NCBI GenBank assembly: GCA_934561555.1
Contig: CAKTGQ010000008.1
Coordinates: 1-64,000 of the forward strand
Direction of reading: 5' to 3'
Length of the DNA stretch: 64,000 nucleotides
Source: an uncultured Faecalibacterium sp.
GTDB taxonomy: Bacteria; Bacillota; Clostridia; Oscillospirales; Ruminococcaceae
Below the pieces are notes generated by a model, which was not told the DNA's origin, made no database searches, and saw only the letters and a program-made list of their open reading frames with translations. The position numbers were made by a program, and so were the translations under genes. Positions within the stretch are counted from its first letter, which is position 1; each line of letters begins with the position of its first letter. Positions 8,077 to 16,000 of the stretch are shown piece after piece.

Positions 8077-9615
8077 ATGTATTCTGTGACCAACAGCTTT
8101 GGCCTGAACGGACTGCGCGGCTTTGCCGTTGCAGTGGAAGCCGATGTTTCCGGCGGGCTGCCCGCATTTTCCATCGTCGGCCTGCCGGACTCTGCCGTGC
8201 GGGAAAGCGCCGACCGGGTGCGCGCCGCCATCAAAAACCTTGGCTTCCGTTTTCCGGACCGGCGCATCACCATCAACCTTGCCCCTGCTGATGTGCGCAA
8301 GACCGGCCCGGTGTACGATCTGCCGTTACTTTTGGCGCTGCTGACCGCCAGCGGGCAGCTGGAAGAAGTGCCCGCCGATGCTGCCTTTCTGGGCGAACTT
8401 GCTCTGGACGGCAGTCTGCGTCCGGTGTCCGGCGTGCTGCCCATGGCACTGGCCGCTGCCGAGCACGGCATCCGGGCGCTGTATGTCCCGGCTGAGAATG
8501 CCGCCGAAGCCGCCGAAGCCTGTGCCGACACCATGACCGTCTACCCCGCCCACACCGCCCGGGAGGTGGTGGAGGCACTGAAGGGTATCCGTCCCCTGTC
8601 CCCTGCCGCCGCCATCCCCTTTGACCCGGAGGACGCATGGCAGCAGGTGCCGGATTTTGCGGATGTGATGGGACAATCTCTGGCGCGGCGCGCCATGGTC
8701 ATTGCGGCCGCAGGCGGGCATAATGTGCTGCTGACGGGTGCGCCCGGCACCGGCAAGTCCATGCTGGCAAAGCGCCTGCCGGGCATCCTGCCGCCCCTGA
8801 CCCGGGAGGAAGCAGTGGAAACGACTAAAATTTACTCCATCGCCGGGCAGCTGCCGCAGGGGCGCGGGTTGATCTCTGCCCGCCCCTTCCGCAGCCCGCA
8901 CCACTCGGCCAGTTCTGCCGCCCTTGCCGGCGGCGGGGCGCAGTTCCGCCCGGGCGAGTGCAGTCTTGCCAACTGCGGCGTACTGTTTTTGGACGAACTA
9001 CCGGAGTTTTCCCGCGAGAGTTTAGAAGTGCTGCGCCAGCCGCTGGAGGACGGTCAGATCACCGTGAGCCGCGCCGCCGGAAGCGCCACCTACCCCAGCC
9101 ACTTCCAGCTGGTGGCCGCCATGAACCCATGCAAATGCGGCTATTACGGTCACCCCACCCGCGCCTGCACCTGCTCCCCCAGTGCAGTGCGACAGTACCG
9201 CAGCCGGGTGTCCGGCCCGCTTTTGGACCGCATCGACCTGTGCGTGGAGATGGACCCCATCGCCTTTGACGAGCTGCACACTACCGCCCCCTCCGAGAGC
9301 AGCGCCGAGCTGCGCAAACAGGTGCTTGCCGCCCGTGCCATTCAGGCCAAACGCTACGCCGCGCCGGGCTTTAAAGGGGTGCACTGCAACGCCCAGCTGA
9401 ACGCCGGGCAGGTGCGGCGCATCTGCCGCATGACCCCCGGTGCCGAGCAGCTGCTGCGCAGTTCCTACGATACGCTAGGACTTTCTGCCCGGGCGCACGA
9501 CCGCATTTTGCGGGTAGCCCGCACCGTGGCCGACCTTGCCGGTAAGACCCTGCTGGACGAGGACTCTCTGCTGGAAGCATTGCAATACCGGGCGCAGGAG
9601 AAATTGGACGGGTAA
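8077..9615 (+). CDS. comM: YifB/ComM family Mg-chelatase-like AAA+ ATPase
   Basis: 512 residues. An N-terminal Lon-protease-like fold domain (SIVGLPDSAVRES, then KTGPVYDLPLLLALL) precedes a Mg-chelatase-type AAA+ module with Walker A GAPGTGKS, Walker B VLFLDELPEF and the insert CKCGYYGHPTRACTCS, whose cysteines probably bind zinc. ComM helicases extend D-loop branches during natural transformation in Gram-negatives; YifB homologues are widespread in Firmicutes, where the role is less clear. The ATG has GGGAGGGAC upstream; an ATG eight codons earlier lacks a site. Monocistronic, with its own promoter and terminator. Confidence 0.94.
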   Translation: MYSVTNSFGLNGLRGFAVAVEADVSGGLPAFSIVGLPDSAVRESADRVRAAIKNLGFRFPDRRITINLAPADVRKTGPVYDLPLLLALLTASGQLEEVPADAAFLGELALDGSLRPVSGVLPMALAAAEHGIRALYVPAENAAEAAEACADTMTVYPAHTAREVVEALKGIRPLSPAAAIPFDPEDAWQQVPDFADVMGQSLARRAMVIAAAGGHNVLLTGAPGTGKSMLAKRLPGILPPLTREEAVETTKIYSIAGQLPQGRGLISARPFRSPHHSASSAALAGGGAQFRPGECSLANCGVLFLDELPEFSRESLEVLRQPLEDGQITVSRAAGSATYPSHFQLVAAMNPCKCGYYGHPTRACTCSPSAVRQYRSRVSGPLLDRIDLCVEMDPIAFDELHTTAPSESSAELRKQVLAARAIQAKRYAAPGFKGVHCNAQLNAGQVRRICRMTPGAEQLLRSSYDTLGLSARAHDRILRVARTVADLAGKTLLDEDSLLEALQYRAQEKLDG

Positions 9616-9641
9616 TGCTGTTTTGAAAGTATCATACACAT

Positions 9642-9681
9642 AAAAACGCGAGCAGCCAAAGCGGTCGCTCGCGTTTTTTGT
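9642..9681 (+). terminator. Terminator after comM
   Basis: Stem AACGCGAGC/GCTCGCGTT with a 13-base loop, preceded by A5 and followed by T6, so it could act in both directions. It begins about 27 bases past the comM stop. Confidence 0.85.
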
Positions 9682-9709
9682 TTGCTATCGGGCTGCTTAC
9701 ATTTTCTCT

Positions 9710-9737
9710 TTTCCAGTGCCTCCCGATGTGGTATACT
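9710..9737 (+). promoter_or_regulatory. Probable promoter of GNAT gene
   Basis: TATACT with a weak TTTCCA 16 bases upstream, about 39 bases before the start codon and after the preceding terminator. Confidence 0.45.
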
Positions 9738-9775
9738 GAAACTGTAAAAATCCAGAAAATGGAAGGAGTAAAAAA

Positions 9776-10246
9776 ATGAACATTCGTAAAGCCGAGGAAA
9801 AAGACATTCCAAGACTGCTGGCGCTGCTGGGGCAGGTGCTGCAAATTCATGCAGAGATACGCCCGGATATTTTTATTCCCGGCACCACAAAATACACCGT
9901 CTGCGAACTGACAGCGCTTTTGAAGCAGGAGGATAAGCCCATCTACGTTGCCGTGAACGAGGAGGATGTGTGCATGGGCTATGCCTTCTGTCAGCTAAAG
10001 GAGCAGCCTTTTTCCACCAATATGGTGCCCTTCAAGTCGCTGTTCATTGATGACCTGTGTATTGACAAGCAGACGCGCGGGCAGCACATCGGGAAAAGCC
10101 TGTTTGAATATGTAAAGCAGCAGGCAAAAGCGCTGGGCTGCTACGAGGTGACCCTGAACGTCTGGGCGGGGAACACTTCGGCAGAGCATTTTTATGAAAA
10201 GATGGGCATGAAAACCAAGGAACGGCAGATGGAGTATATTCTGTAA
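9776..10246 (+). CDS. GNAT family N-acetyltransferase
   Basis: 156 residues with one GNAT fold. Motif A, the acetyl-CoA pyrophosphate loop, is seen as IDDLCIDKQTRGQHIGKSL (R/Q-x-x-G-x-G/A variant QTRGQHIG). It is followed by LGCYEVTLNVWAGNTSAEHFYEKMGM, where N and Y/F-Y-x-x-x-G are typical of motif B. The preferred substrate cannot be inferred. The ribosome site GGAAGGAG sits seven bases before the ATG. The gene is monocistronic and followed by an untranslated region with a mobile-element relic. Confidence 0.9.
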   Translation: MNIRKAEEKDIPRLLALLGQVLQIHAEIRPDIFIPGTTKYTVCELTALLKQEDKPIYVAVNEEDVCMGYAFCQLKEQPFSTNMVPFKSLFIDDLCIDKQTRGQHIGKSLFEYVKQQAKALGCYEVTLNVWAGNTSAEHFYEKMGMKTKERQMEYIL

Positions 10247-10525
10247 CTCGGGCGAAAGCGTTGTCTCTTTAGGCGCGATAAAGCGCAGTTTACAGAGGGA
10301 TAGAGCGTATAAGCGTATATAAAAATAGGTATATTCAAATTTCGGATTTGTTCACAATGGCAATTTTATGCAATATAAATTATAAGATTGCACGACAGAT
10401 AAACCATTCTATATTCCCGGCGGGCAGCCACAAAACAGCTGCCCGCTTTTTGTTATCTCAATATAAAACCGCCCGCATTGTGGTCAGAATTGTGGTCAAA
10501 ACCAAATGAGGCCAGCCTACAAGTC
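10247..10525. other. AT-rich intergenic stretch without a gene
   Basis: No convincing reading frame is present. The stretch holds an AT-rich part (10310-10410), a terminator-like hairpin (10420-10451) and a tandem near-repeat ATTGTGGTCA at 10477-10486 and 10489-10498. Composition is clearly lower in GC than the surrounding genes, which suggests inserted or decaying DNA next to the miniature element. Confidence 0.6.
10420..10451 (+). terminator. Terminator-like hairpin downstream of GNAT gene
   Basis: Perfect 9-bp stem GCGGGCAGC/GCTGCCCGC, loop of nine bases, then T5. It lies 170 bases after the GNAT stop; no closer terminator is seen. Confidence 0.7.
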
Positions 10526-10748
10526 AAAAGGGGCTGTTGCAAAATGCACCACTCGTTATTTTGACGATATTACGCAATAATTTAAACTATAATCGCACAT
10601 AAAGAAAAGCAAGTGCAACACTTTTTCTCGAAAGCCAAAATTTTTGATGGAGATGTGATGCACTTGCTTTTTATATTGTTCGATTTTTCGCTTGTTTTTG
10701 AAATCGTTATAGATATTTGTGTTGCGCCATTTTGCAACAGCCCCTTTT
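10526..10748. mobile_element. Miniature inverted-repeat element (IS-derived MITE)
   Basis: Perfect 21-bp terminal inverted repeats (AAAAGGGGCTGTTGCAAAAT plus G at the left, its complement at the right) bound a 223-base AT-rich unit. A second inverted pair, AAAAGCAAGTGCA and TGCACTTGCTTTT, lies inside. No transposase is encoded; a 67-codon frame on the minus strand is just read through the repeats. GGGGCTGTTGCAAAA-type ends occur in several transposase families (IS1182- or IS6-like ends come to mind, from memory), so the parent family is open. No clear target duplication is visible because the ends are A/T runs. Confidence 0.8.
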
Positions 10749-10765
10749 TCTTCACTCAAGTTTTT

Positions 10766-10812
10766 AAAAAGACCGGGGCCCGCAGCCCAAAGGGCTGACA
10801 GGCTCCGGTCTT
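10766..10812 (-). terminator. Terminator of the TRAP transporter operon
   Basis: Imperfect stem GACCGGGGCC/GGCTCCGGTC with an inner GCAGCCC/GGGCTG hairpin, followed on the minus strand by T5. It lies about 35 bases past the dctM stop. Confidence 0.8.
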
Positions 10813-10844
10813 ATAGATGCAAGGGGTTTTCCCTTATGCTGCGC

Positions 10845-12185
10845 TTAGTGGATGAACACAGGACCCAGCGGGTTTGCGATGGGGCTTACATAGCCGCCCA
10901 GCAGCTTGGGGATAGCAAGGCTGATATCGGGGACGTAGGTCAGCAGCAGCAGTGCAATAAACATACACAGGTAGAACGGCAGGGTCGCCTTGACCACCTT
11001 CTCCATGGGGCGCTTTGCAACGGCAGAGCCGATGAACAGAACTGCGCCGACGGGAGGAGTCAGCAGGCCGATGCCGCAGTTCAGGACCACGATGATACCG
11101 AACTGGATGGGATCGATGCCGATGGAGGTGGCGATGGGCAGCAGGATGGGGGTAGCGATCAGGATGATGGGAGCCATATCCATGATCATACCCAGCACCA
11201 ACAGGATCAGGTCGATGAGCAGTGCGATCAGGTAGGGGTTGTCGGTGAGGTCGGTGATGGCGGTTGCTGCCAGATCAGGAACGTGCAGCATGGTCAGGCA
11301 GTTGCCGAACACTGCAGAGGTTGCGATCAGGATCAGCACGATGGACAGGGTGTTGACGCACTCGTCCAGAGCGTGCCACACGCCCTTCCAGTCCAGACCC
11401 TTGTAGATGAACACAGAGACGAACAGGGAGTAGATAACGGCAATAGCAGCGGACTCGGTAGCGGTGAACACGCCGCCGACAACGCCGAACACCACGATGA
11501 TAACAGCGGCCAGTGCCCAGATGGAGGTGCCCATCTGCTTGACAAAGCGCTTGATGCTGAACGGATCACCCTTGGGGTAGTTGCGCTTGACCGAGATGAT
11601 GTAAGAACCGATCATCAGCACGATGGCCAGCAGAGCGCCAGGCAGGTAGCCGGCCAGGAACAGGCTGCCCACGGAGATACCACCGGCGGTGGTAGCGTAG
11701 ATGACCATGTTATGGCTGGGAGGAACCAGCAGACCCTCGCAGGAGGAGGTGATGGTAACAGCGGTGGAGAAGTCTGCACCGTAGCCCTGATCCACCATCA
11801 TGGGGATCATGATAGAGCCGATGGAGGCGGTATCGGCGGAAGCAGAACCGGAAATGCCGCCGAAGAAGTAGGAAGCCACGATGTTGACCATGGCCATGCC
11901 GCCGCGCATCCAGCCAACGCAGGCGTCGGCCAGTGCGATCAGCTTTTCAGAGATGCCGCCGGAACCCATGAGCACGCCCATGGTGATGAAGAACGGCACA
12001 GCCATCAGGCTGAAGGAAGAGATGCCCTTGACCATCAGGCGGCAGACATCGGTCAGTGCCTGACCCTGCACCAGCATACACAGCACGCTGGAAAGACCAA
12101 CGGCGTATGCAATGGGGAAGCGCAGGAAGATCATAACAAAGAAGCTGACAAGAAGGACAATGATTGCCAGTGTCTGAACTGTCAT
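10845..12185 (-). CDS. dctM: TRAP transporter large permease DctM
   Basis: 446-residue membrane protein with about 12 hydrophobic segments, the size and pattern of the DctM channel subunit. Features of the family are the early FLRFPIAYAVGLSS stretch, the GGISGSASADTASIGSIMIP motif around residues 110-130 and a second GLLTPPVGAVLF motif in the last quarter. It uses a sodium or proton gradient to take up an organic acid delivered by the DctP lipoprotein. The start lies one base after the dctQ stop. Substrate cannot be read directly; neighbouring uxuAB suggests hexuronate or a related sugar acid. Confidence 0.95.
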   Translation of the reverse strand: MTVQTLAIIVLLVSFFVMIFLRFPIAYAVGLSSVLCMLVQGQALTDVCRLMVKGISSFSLMAVPFFITMGVLMGSGGISEKLIALADACVGWMRGGMAMVNIVASYFFGGISGSASADTASIGSIMIPMMVDQGYGADFSTAVTITSSCEGLLVPPSHNMVIYATTAGGISVGSLFLAGYLPGALLAIVLMIGSYIISVKRNYPKGDPFSIKRFVKQMGTSIWALAAVIIVVFGVVGGVFTATESAAIAVIYSLFVSVFIYKGLDWKGVWHALDECVNTLSIVLILIATSAVFGNCLTMLHVPDLAATAITDLTDNPYLIALLIDLILLVLGMIMDMAPIILIATPILLPIATSIGIDPIQFGIIVVLNCGIGLLTPPVGAVLFIGSAVAKRPMEKVVKATLPFYLCMFIALLLLTYVPDISLAIPKLLGGYVSPIANPLGPVFIH

Positions 12186-12186
12186 A

Positions 12187-12708
12187 TTACATTTCCTCCT
12201 TTACAAAAAAGCTCTTGACGTGGTTGTACAGAGACTCAAGCTCAAAGATGATCATGGCAACACCGGCCAGCGGCACCGGGAAGTACATCCAGAAGCGGCT
12301 CAGCCAGGGCATGGAAACATAAAAGCCACGGCCACCCAGCGTAGTGGCGTAGTTCCAGCCGACCACCATCATGACCACGCCAAGGACCATCACGGCCACG
12401 TCGGACAGGATGTCCAACGCCTTGACCACATTCTTGGGCAGGTACATATCAAAAGCAGTCATGCGGATGTGTGCGCCGCGGCGGATAGCCAGCGCAGCGC
12501 TCAGCACAGCCATGTAGCTCATACAGGTCAGAACGACCTCCTCAGACCAGGAGGGGTCCGGGATAAAGGGGACGTAACGGCCAATGACCGACATCGTGGT
12601 AATGAGGATATCTGCGATCAGCAGGATCTTGCAGATGAACAGAACCACCTTGTAGGTAATGTCGTACGCCGGTCTGATCTTATCCAGAGTGGTAAAGATT
12701 TTCGGCAT
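12187..12708 (-). CDS. dctQ: TRAP transporter small permease DctQ
   Basis: 173 residues with four predicted membrane segments: about 20-42, 58-75 (SYMAVLSAALAIRRGAHI), 97-115 and 135-155. The ALAIRRGAHIRM stretch before a D-x-Y is the usual DctQ signature. It pairs with DctM in the membrane. A ribosome site GGAGGAATTTCT lies upstream of the ATG. The gene follows dctP after 97 bases containing a stable hairpin and abuts dctM. Confidence 0.93.
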   Translation of the reverse strand: MPKIFTTLDKIRPAYDITYKVVLFICKILLIADILITTMSVIGRYVPFIPDPSWSEEVVLTCMSYMAVLSAALAIRRGAHIRMTAFDMYLPKNVVKALDILSDVAVMVLGVVMMVVGWNYATTLGGRGFYVSMPWLSRFWMYFPVPLAGVAMIIFELESLYNHVKSFFVKEEM

Positions 12709-12728
12709 AGAAATTCCTCCATATAAAA

Positions 12729-12773
12729 GCCCGGCGAAGCCTGCGGGCGTATTCCCGTGGGCCTCCGCCGGGC
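12729..12773 (-). promoter_or_regulatory. Intercistronic hairpin between dctP and dctQ
   Basis: Stem GCCCGGCG/CGCCGGGC with an inner GCGGGC...GTGGGC pairing and no T run on the minus strand. Hairpins at this place in binding-protein operons usually stabilise the upstream message or partly terminate, giving excess binding protein. Confidence 0.6.
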
Positions 12774-12805
12774 AATGTACTACTTAGATTGGATGGAAAG
12801 CCAGC

Positions 12806-13897
12806 TTATGCCTTCATGTCCAGCAGCTTCTGGTACAGTTCAGCCTGATCAGAGGTGTTGTCCTTAATGACCTTAGCGCAAGCTTCCTGCCAGGGAGTCT
12901 TGTCGTCCACATCCACAACGTTGCAGCCGGAAGAACGCAGCTCGTCCAGAACCTTGTTCTCAGCGGTCTCGGACAGATCAGCGTTGAACTTCTGGGTGTC
13001 GGCAGCAGCAGCCATGACAGCAGCCTGCTGGTTAGCGGTCAGCTTGCCCCATGCGTTGTCGGTGATGACAGCCTGCACAGCGCCCAGAGTGTGGCCGTCC
13101 AGGATCAGGTTGTTAGCAACCTCGGGGAAGGCGTTGGACTTGTAGTTTGCGATGGGCTGCTCAGCGCCATCCACAACGCCGGTCTGCAGTGCGCTGTACA
13201 GCTCGCCGAAAGCAACGACGGTGGGGTTAGCGCCCAGACCCTCGACCATGCCGTTCATAACGGGGTCGTTGGACACACGCAGCTTCATGCCCTTCAGGTC
13301 GCCGATAGCAGCAACGGGCTTGACGGTGAAGAAGTGACGGAAGCCCTCCTCGCCGTAGAACAGGCCGCGAACGGGCAGGCCCAGTTCCTGAGGCTCGTTC
13401 AGGAACTCAGGAGCCAGATCGCTGTTGGCAAAATTCCAGAAGTGAGCGCGGTTGTTGAAGGTGAAGGGGATGGACAGCAGCTTAGACTTGTTGCAGCCGT
13501 AGCTGGTCAGAGCGAAAGCAGAGATACGGCTGATATCGATGGAGGTAGAACCGCCCAGAATAGCGTCCAGAACGTCGTTCTCAGAGCCCAGAACACCGGA
13601 AGCCTGCACATCAACGACCACAGAACCGCCGCTCAGCTCCTCGACCTTCTCCTTGAAGTGAGAACCGGTCTGACCAACGATAGTATCCAGCGGGTTGACC
13701 TCGGCGTAGACCAGAGTCACCTTGGGATCGCTGGCAGCGGCAGCTGCATCACCGGCAGCAGCAGAAGCTGCGGTAGAGGTGGTGGAAGCAGCGGTAGAAG
13801 TGGAGCCGCTCTTGGAACCACCGCAGGCGGTCAGAGCAACAGCAGCAGTAGCTGCACCGGCAACAGTCATAAAGCTGCGACGAGAAATCATTTTCAT
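12806..13897 (-). CDS. dctP: TRAP transporter substrate-binding lipoprotein DctP
   Basis: 363 residues. The N-terminus has a twin-arginine-like SRRSFM (residues 5-10), a hydrophobic stretch and the lipobox LTAC with Cys25 as lipid anchor, then a Ser/Thr/Ala linker. The mature part is a DctP fold; the conserved KLRVSNDPVMNGM region and the following GANPTVVAFGELYSALQTGVVDGAEQP are where family members bind the substrate carboxylate (the arginine of LRV). The start MKMISRR has AAGGAGG nine bases upstream; a longer frame is possible but lacks a site. First gene of dctPQM, with a promoter and direct repeats upstream. Confidence 0.95.
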   Translation of the reverse strand: MKMISRRSFMTVAGAATAAVALTACGGSKSGSTSTAASTTSTAASAAAGDAAAAASDPKVTLVYAEVNPLDTIVGQTGSHFKEKVEELSGGSVVVDVQASGVLGSENDVLDAILGGSTSIDISRISAFALTSYGCNKSKLLSIPFTFNNRAHFWNFANSDLAPEFLNEPQELGLPVRGLFYGEEGFRHFFTVKPVAAIGDLKGMKLRVSNDPVMNGMVEGLGANPTVVAFGELYSALQTGVVDGAEQPIANYKSNAFPEVANNLILDGHTLGAVQAVITDNAWGKLTANQQAAVMAAAADTQKFNADLSETAENKVLDELRSSGCNVVDVDDKTPWQEACAKVIKDNTSDQAELYQKLLDMKA

Positions 13898-13975
13898 AGG
13901 AATCGTCCTCCTTAAAATAATTGTGAACTTCTCCGGGCGCACAGGTGCCGGAGCTTTCGTTCATTGACTGTACAC

Positions 13976-14004
13976 ACTTTAGCAAATTTTTCGAAATGAA
14001 ACAA
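13976..14004 (-). promoter_or_regulatory. Promoter of dctPQM
   Basis: Minus-strand TTGTTT and TAAAGT, 17 bases apart. The poor -35 match is typical of an activator-dependent promoter, and paired direct repeats lie directly upstream of it. Confidence 0.6.
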
Positions 14005-14007
14005 GAG

Positions 14008-14042
14008 CTTTCAAAAAATGTCCTGTTTTTCGAAAGAATGTC
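14008..14042 (-). promoter_or_regulatory. Paired direct repeats, probable response-regulator site
   Basis: On the plus strand CTTTCAAAAAATGTC (14008-14022) and TTTCGAAAGAATGTC (14028-14042) form two 15-base half sites in the same orientation at a 20-base period, ending four bases from the -35 box of dctP. Two same-direction half sites two helix turns apart, abutting -35, is the usual layout for AraC-type activators such as the YesN-like regulator encoded next door. Confidence 0.55.
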
Positions 14043-14137
14043 AAGATTGTTTTTGCCACATTGCACAACTGCTTTCCGTTTTGTTTGTGCAACACTGCTG
14101 ACAAGTTGGATACATTCCTGTATTCATAGCACAAAAT

Positions 14138-14179
14138 AACACCCCGACAAATGTCCGTCCGGGCACTTCTCGGGGTGTT
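14138..14179 (-). terminator. Terminator of the kinase-regulator-binding protein operon
   Basis: Stem AACACCCCGA/TCGGGGTGTT with a longer inner loop, T-rich on the minus strand. It begins four bases after the stop of the second DctP-like gene and separates this operon from the dctP promoter. Confidence 0.8.
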
Positions 14180-14183
14180 TTCT

Positions 14184-15188
14184 TCAGCTTTTCTGTATCC
14201 GGTCGATCAGCTCCTGCTGGGCAGAGAATTCATCGTACATGGGCTGCACCGCTGCGCGGAAACGAGCCTTCTCGGCCTCGTCCAGCTCGGTGACGCAGAT
14301 GCCCAGCTTGCGCATATTCTGCTCTGCGTTCGCCTCCCGCCGTGCCCAGAGCTCCCGTTCTGTCTGTGCGCTCTCCCGGGCGCAGGCGCGGATCACCTCC
14401 GGGAAGCTTTCGTCCAGCGCGGCAAGTTTTTCCATCACCGCCGGGCTTGCCAGCTGCACCTCCGGCACGCGGGTGTGCTCGTCCTTCAGGAAAAAGGGCG
14501 CTACCTCGTAGTGTCCCATCACCTCGTAGCTGGGCCAGTTGTTCTCTGCCCCGTCGATCTCGGCGTTATGCAGGGCGGCATACACCTTGCTGTACACCAC
14601 CTGCGCCGGTTTTGCACCCAGTGCGGTGATCATGTCGCTCATCATGTCCGACTCCTGCACCCGGATGGTCAGCCCCTGCAGGTCATCCAGCCCGGTCACC
14701 TTTTCCCGGGTGTAGAAGCTGCGCACACCGGCGTCGAACCACGAAAGGCCCACTAAGTCCATCCCGTCCAGCATCGCCAGAAACTCGTCCCCGATGCCGC
14801 CGTCCAGCACCCGCCACATCTGCTGGGCATCGCTGTACAGGTAGGGCAGCTGCAATACGCTGAGCTCCGGCTCGTACTCTGCCAGCTGGCTCAGGGACAC
14901 GCGGGAAAAATCCACCCCGCCGAACTGCATCTGCTGGATGACGCTCTGCTCTGCGCCCAGCTCTGCCCCGCTGTAAACCAGCACCTTCACCCGGCCGCCC
15001 GTGCGCTGCGCCACAAGTTCGGCAAAGGCTCTTGCCGCCTTGCTGGTGGGGTAGTCCTCCGGCTGGTTCTCGGCATAGCGCAAAATGAGCGGCTTTTCCT
15101 GCTGCGAAGAAGCAGACTGCGCCGTGCAGCCTGTGACTGCCAGTGCCGGGGCTGTCGTCAGCAGGTGCAGCAGCTGACGGCGGGTCAC
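14184..15188 (-). CDS. DctP-like extracytoplasmic binding lipoprotein, probable sensor component
   Basis: 334 residues: MTRRQLLHLL, a hydrophobic segment and lipobox VTGC (Cys about 21) mark a lipoprotein. The rest is a DctP fold with GLTIRVQESDMMSDMI and AEIDGAENNWPSYE, which align with the carboxylate-binding and hinge regions of TRAP binding proteins. The GTG start overlaps the stop of the response regulator (GTGA), so it is translated from the kinase-regulator mRNA, not from the transporter operon. A binding protein locked to a two-component system rather than to a permease points to a ligand-sensing role (as in DctB/TctD-type three-component sensors), although it might also serve the transporter. 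Confidence 0.9.
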   Translation of the reverse strand: MTRRQLLHLLTTAPALAVTGCTAQSASSQQEKPLILRYAENQPEDYPTSKAARAFAELVAQRTGGRVKVLVYSGAELGAEQSVIQQMQFGGVDFSRVSLSQLAEYEPELSVLQLPYLYSDAQQMWRVLDGGIGDEFLAMLDGMDLVGLSWFDAGVRSFYTREKVTGLDDLQGLTIRVQESDMMSDMITALGAKPAQVVYSKVYAALHNAEIDGAENNWPSYEVMGHYEVAPFFLKDEHTRVPEVQLASPAVMEKLAALDESFPEVIRACARESAQTERELWARREANAEQNMRKLGICVTELDEAEKARFRAAVQPMYDEFSAQQELIDRIQKS

Positions 15189-16000
15189 AGCCGCGCCTCC
15201 CGGGCTGCCTTTGCCGCTTCCTTCCGGTACTGGGTGGGGGTCATGCCGGTGCGCTTTTTAAAGGCCCGGGCAAAATAGCTGGCGTCCTCGTAGCCCACCA
15301 TAGAAGCCACCTCCGCTGCGGAGCGGAAGGGGTCGGACAGCAGCTCCTTGGCGGCGTTGATGCGCAGCTCGGTCAGGCAGTCCAGAAAGTTCATCTTCTG
15401 GTACTTTTTGAACTGCGCCGAAAGGTACGCCGGGCTGATGTGCAGAATCTCGCTCACGCTGTCCAGCGAGAGGTCAGCCATATAGTTATCTTCCATATAC
15501 TTGCGCACATGGTCCATCACCAGTGCATTGCGGTCGCTCTCCCCTTCTTCGGCGAGGTCGGTCTCCTGTTCCGGGACGGTTTCCTGCTCCGGGGCTTCCG
15601 CAGCCAGCTCTGCCAGACGGCGTCCGGCTTCGATCTGCCGGATGGCGCGGCGGATGGCAGCTTCGGTCTCGTCCGGGTCTACCGGCTTCAGCAGATAGTC
15701 GCAGGCACCCAGATGCACCGCTTCGTGGGCGTACTGGAACAGGCTGTACGCCGTGATAAAGATCACCTTGCACTCCGGGCGCTGTTCCAGCACCGCGCGG
15801 GCGGCATCCAGGCCGTTCATGCCCGGCATCTCGATGTCCATCAAAATCAGGTCTGCACCCCAGAGCACGGCGGTATCCGCGGCTTTGCGGCCGTTTTCAG
15901 CCATTTCCACCGTTACCTCATGCTCGAACCGGCGCATGACGATATCTGCCAGCGCCTCCCGCTCCATCCTCTCGTCATCCGCGATCAACAGACGAATCAT
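15185..16000 (-). CDS. YesN-type response regulator, REC plus AraC domain
   Basis: 271 residues. The receiver domain (1-122) has acidic pocket D8/D9, phosphoacceptor Asp55 (in LILMDIEMPGMNG) and the conserved K of LLKPVDP. A linker rich in E/A/P/Q follows, then a C-terminal AraC/XylS DNA-binding domain with two helix-turn-helix units (LSLDSVSEILHISPAYLSAQFKK and EVASMVGYEDASYFARAFKK, read in parts). The ATG overlaps the kinase stop (ATGA) and the TGA overlaps the start of the binding protein. Likely activates dctPQM and perhaps uxu genes, through direct repeats such as those at 14008-14042; this is inferred. Confidence 0.94.
   Translation of the reverse strand: MIRLLIADDERMEREALADIVMRRFEHEVTVEMAENGRKAADTAVLWGADLILMDIEMPGMNGLDAARAVLEQRPECKVIFITAYSLFQYAHEAVHLGACDYLLKPVDPDETEAAIRRAIRQIEAGRRLAELAAEAPEQETVPEQETDLAEEGESDRNALVMDHVRKYMEDNYMADLSLDSVSEILHISPAYLSAQFKKYQKMNFLDCLTELRINAAKELLSDPFRSAAEVASMVGYEDASYFARAFKKRTGMTPTQYRKEAAKAAREARL

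Noticed and set aside
10556..10798. Short frames of 61 and 67 codons in the miniature element
   Set aside because: They run through the terminal repeats; no ribosome site or protein-like composition.
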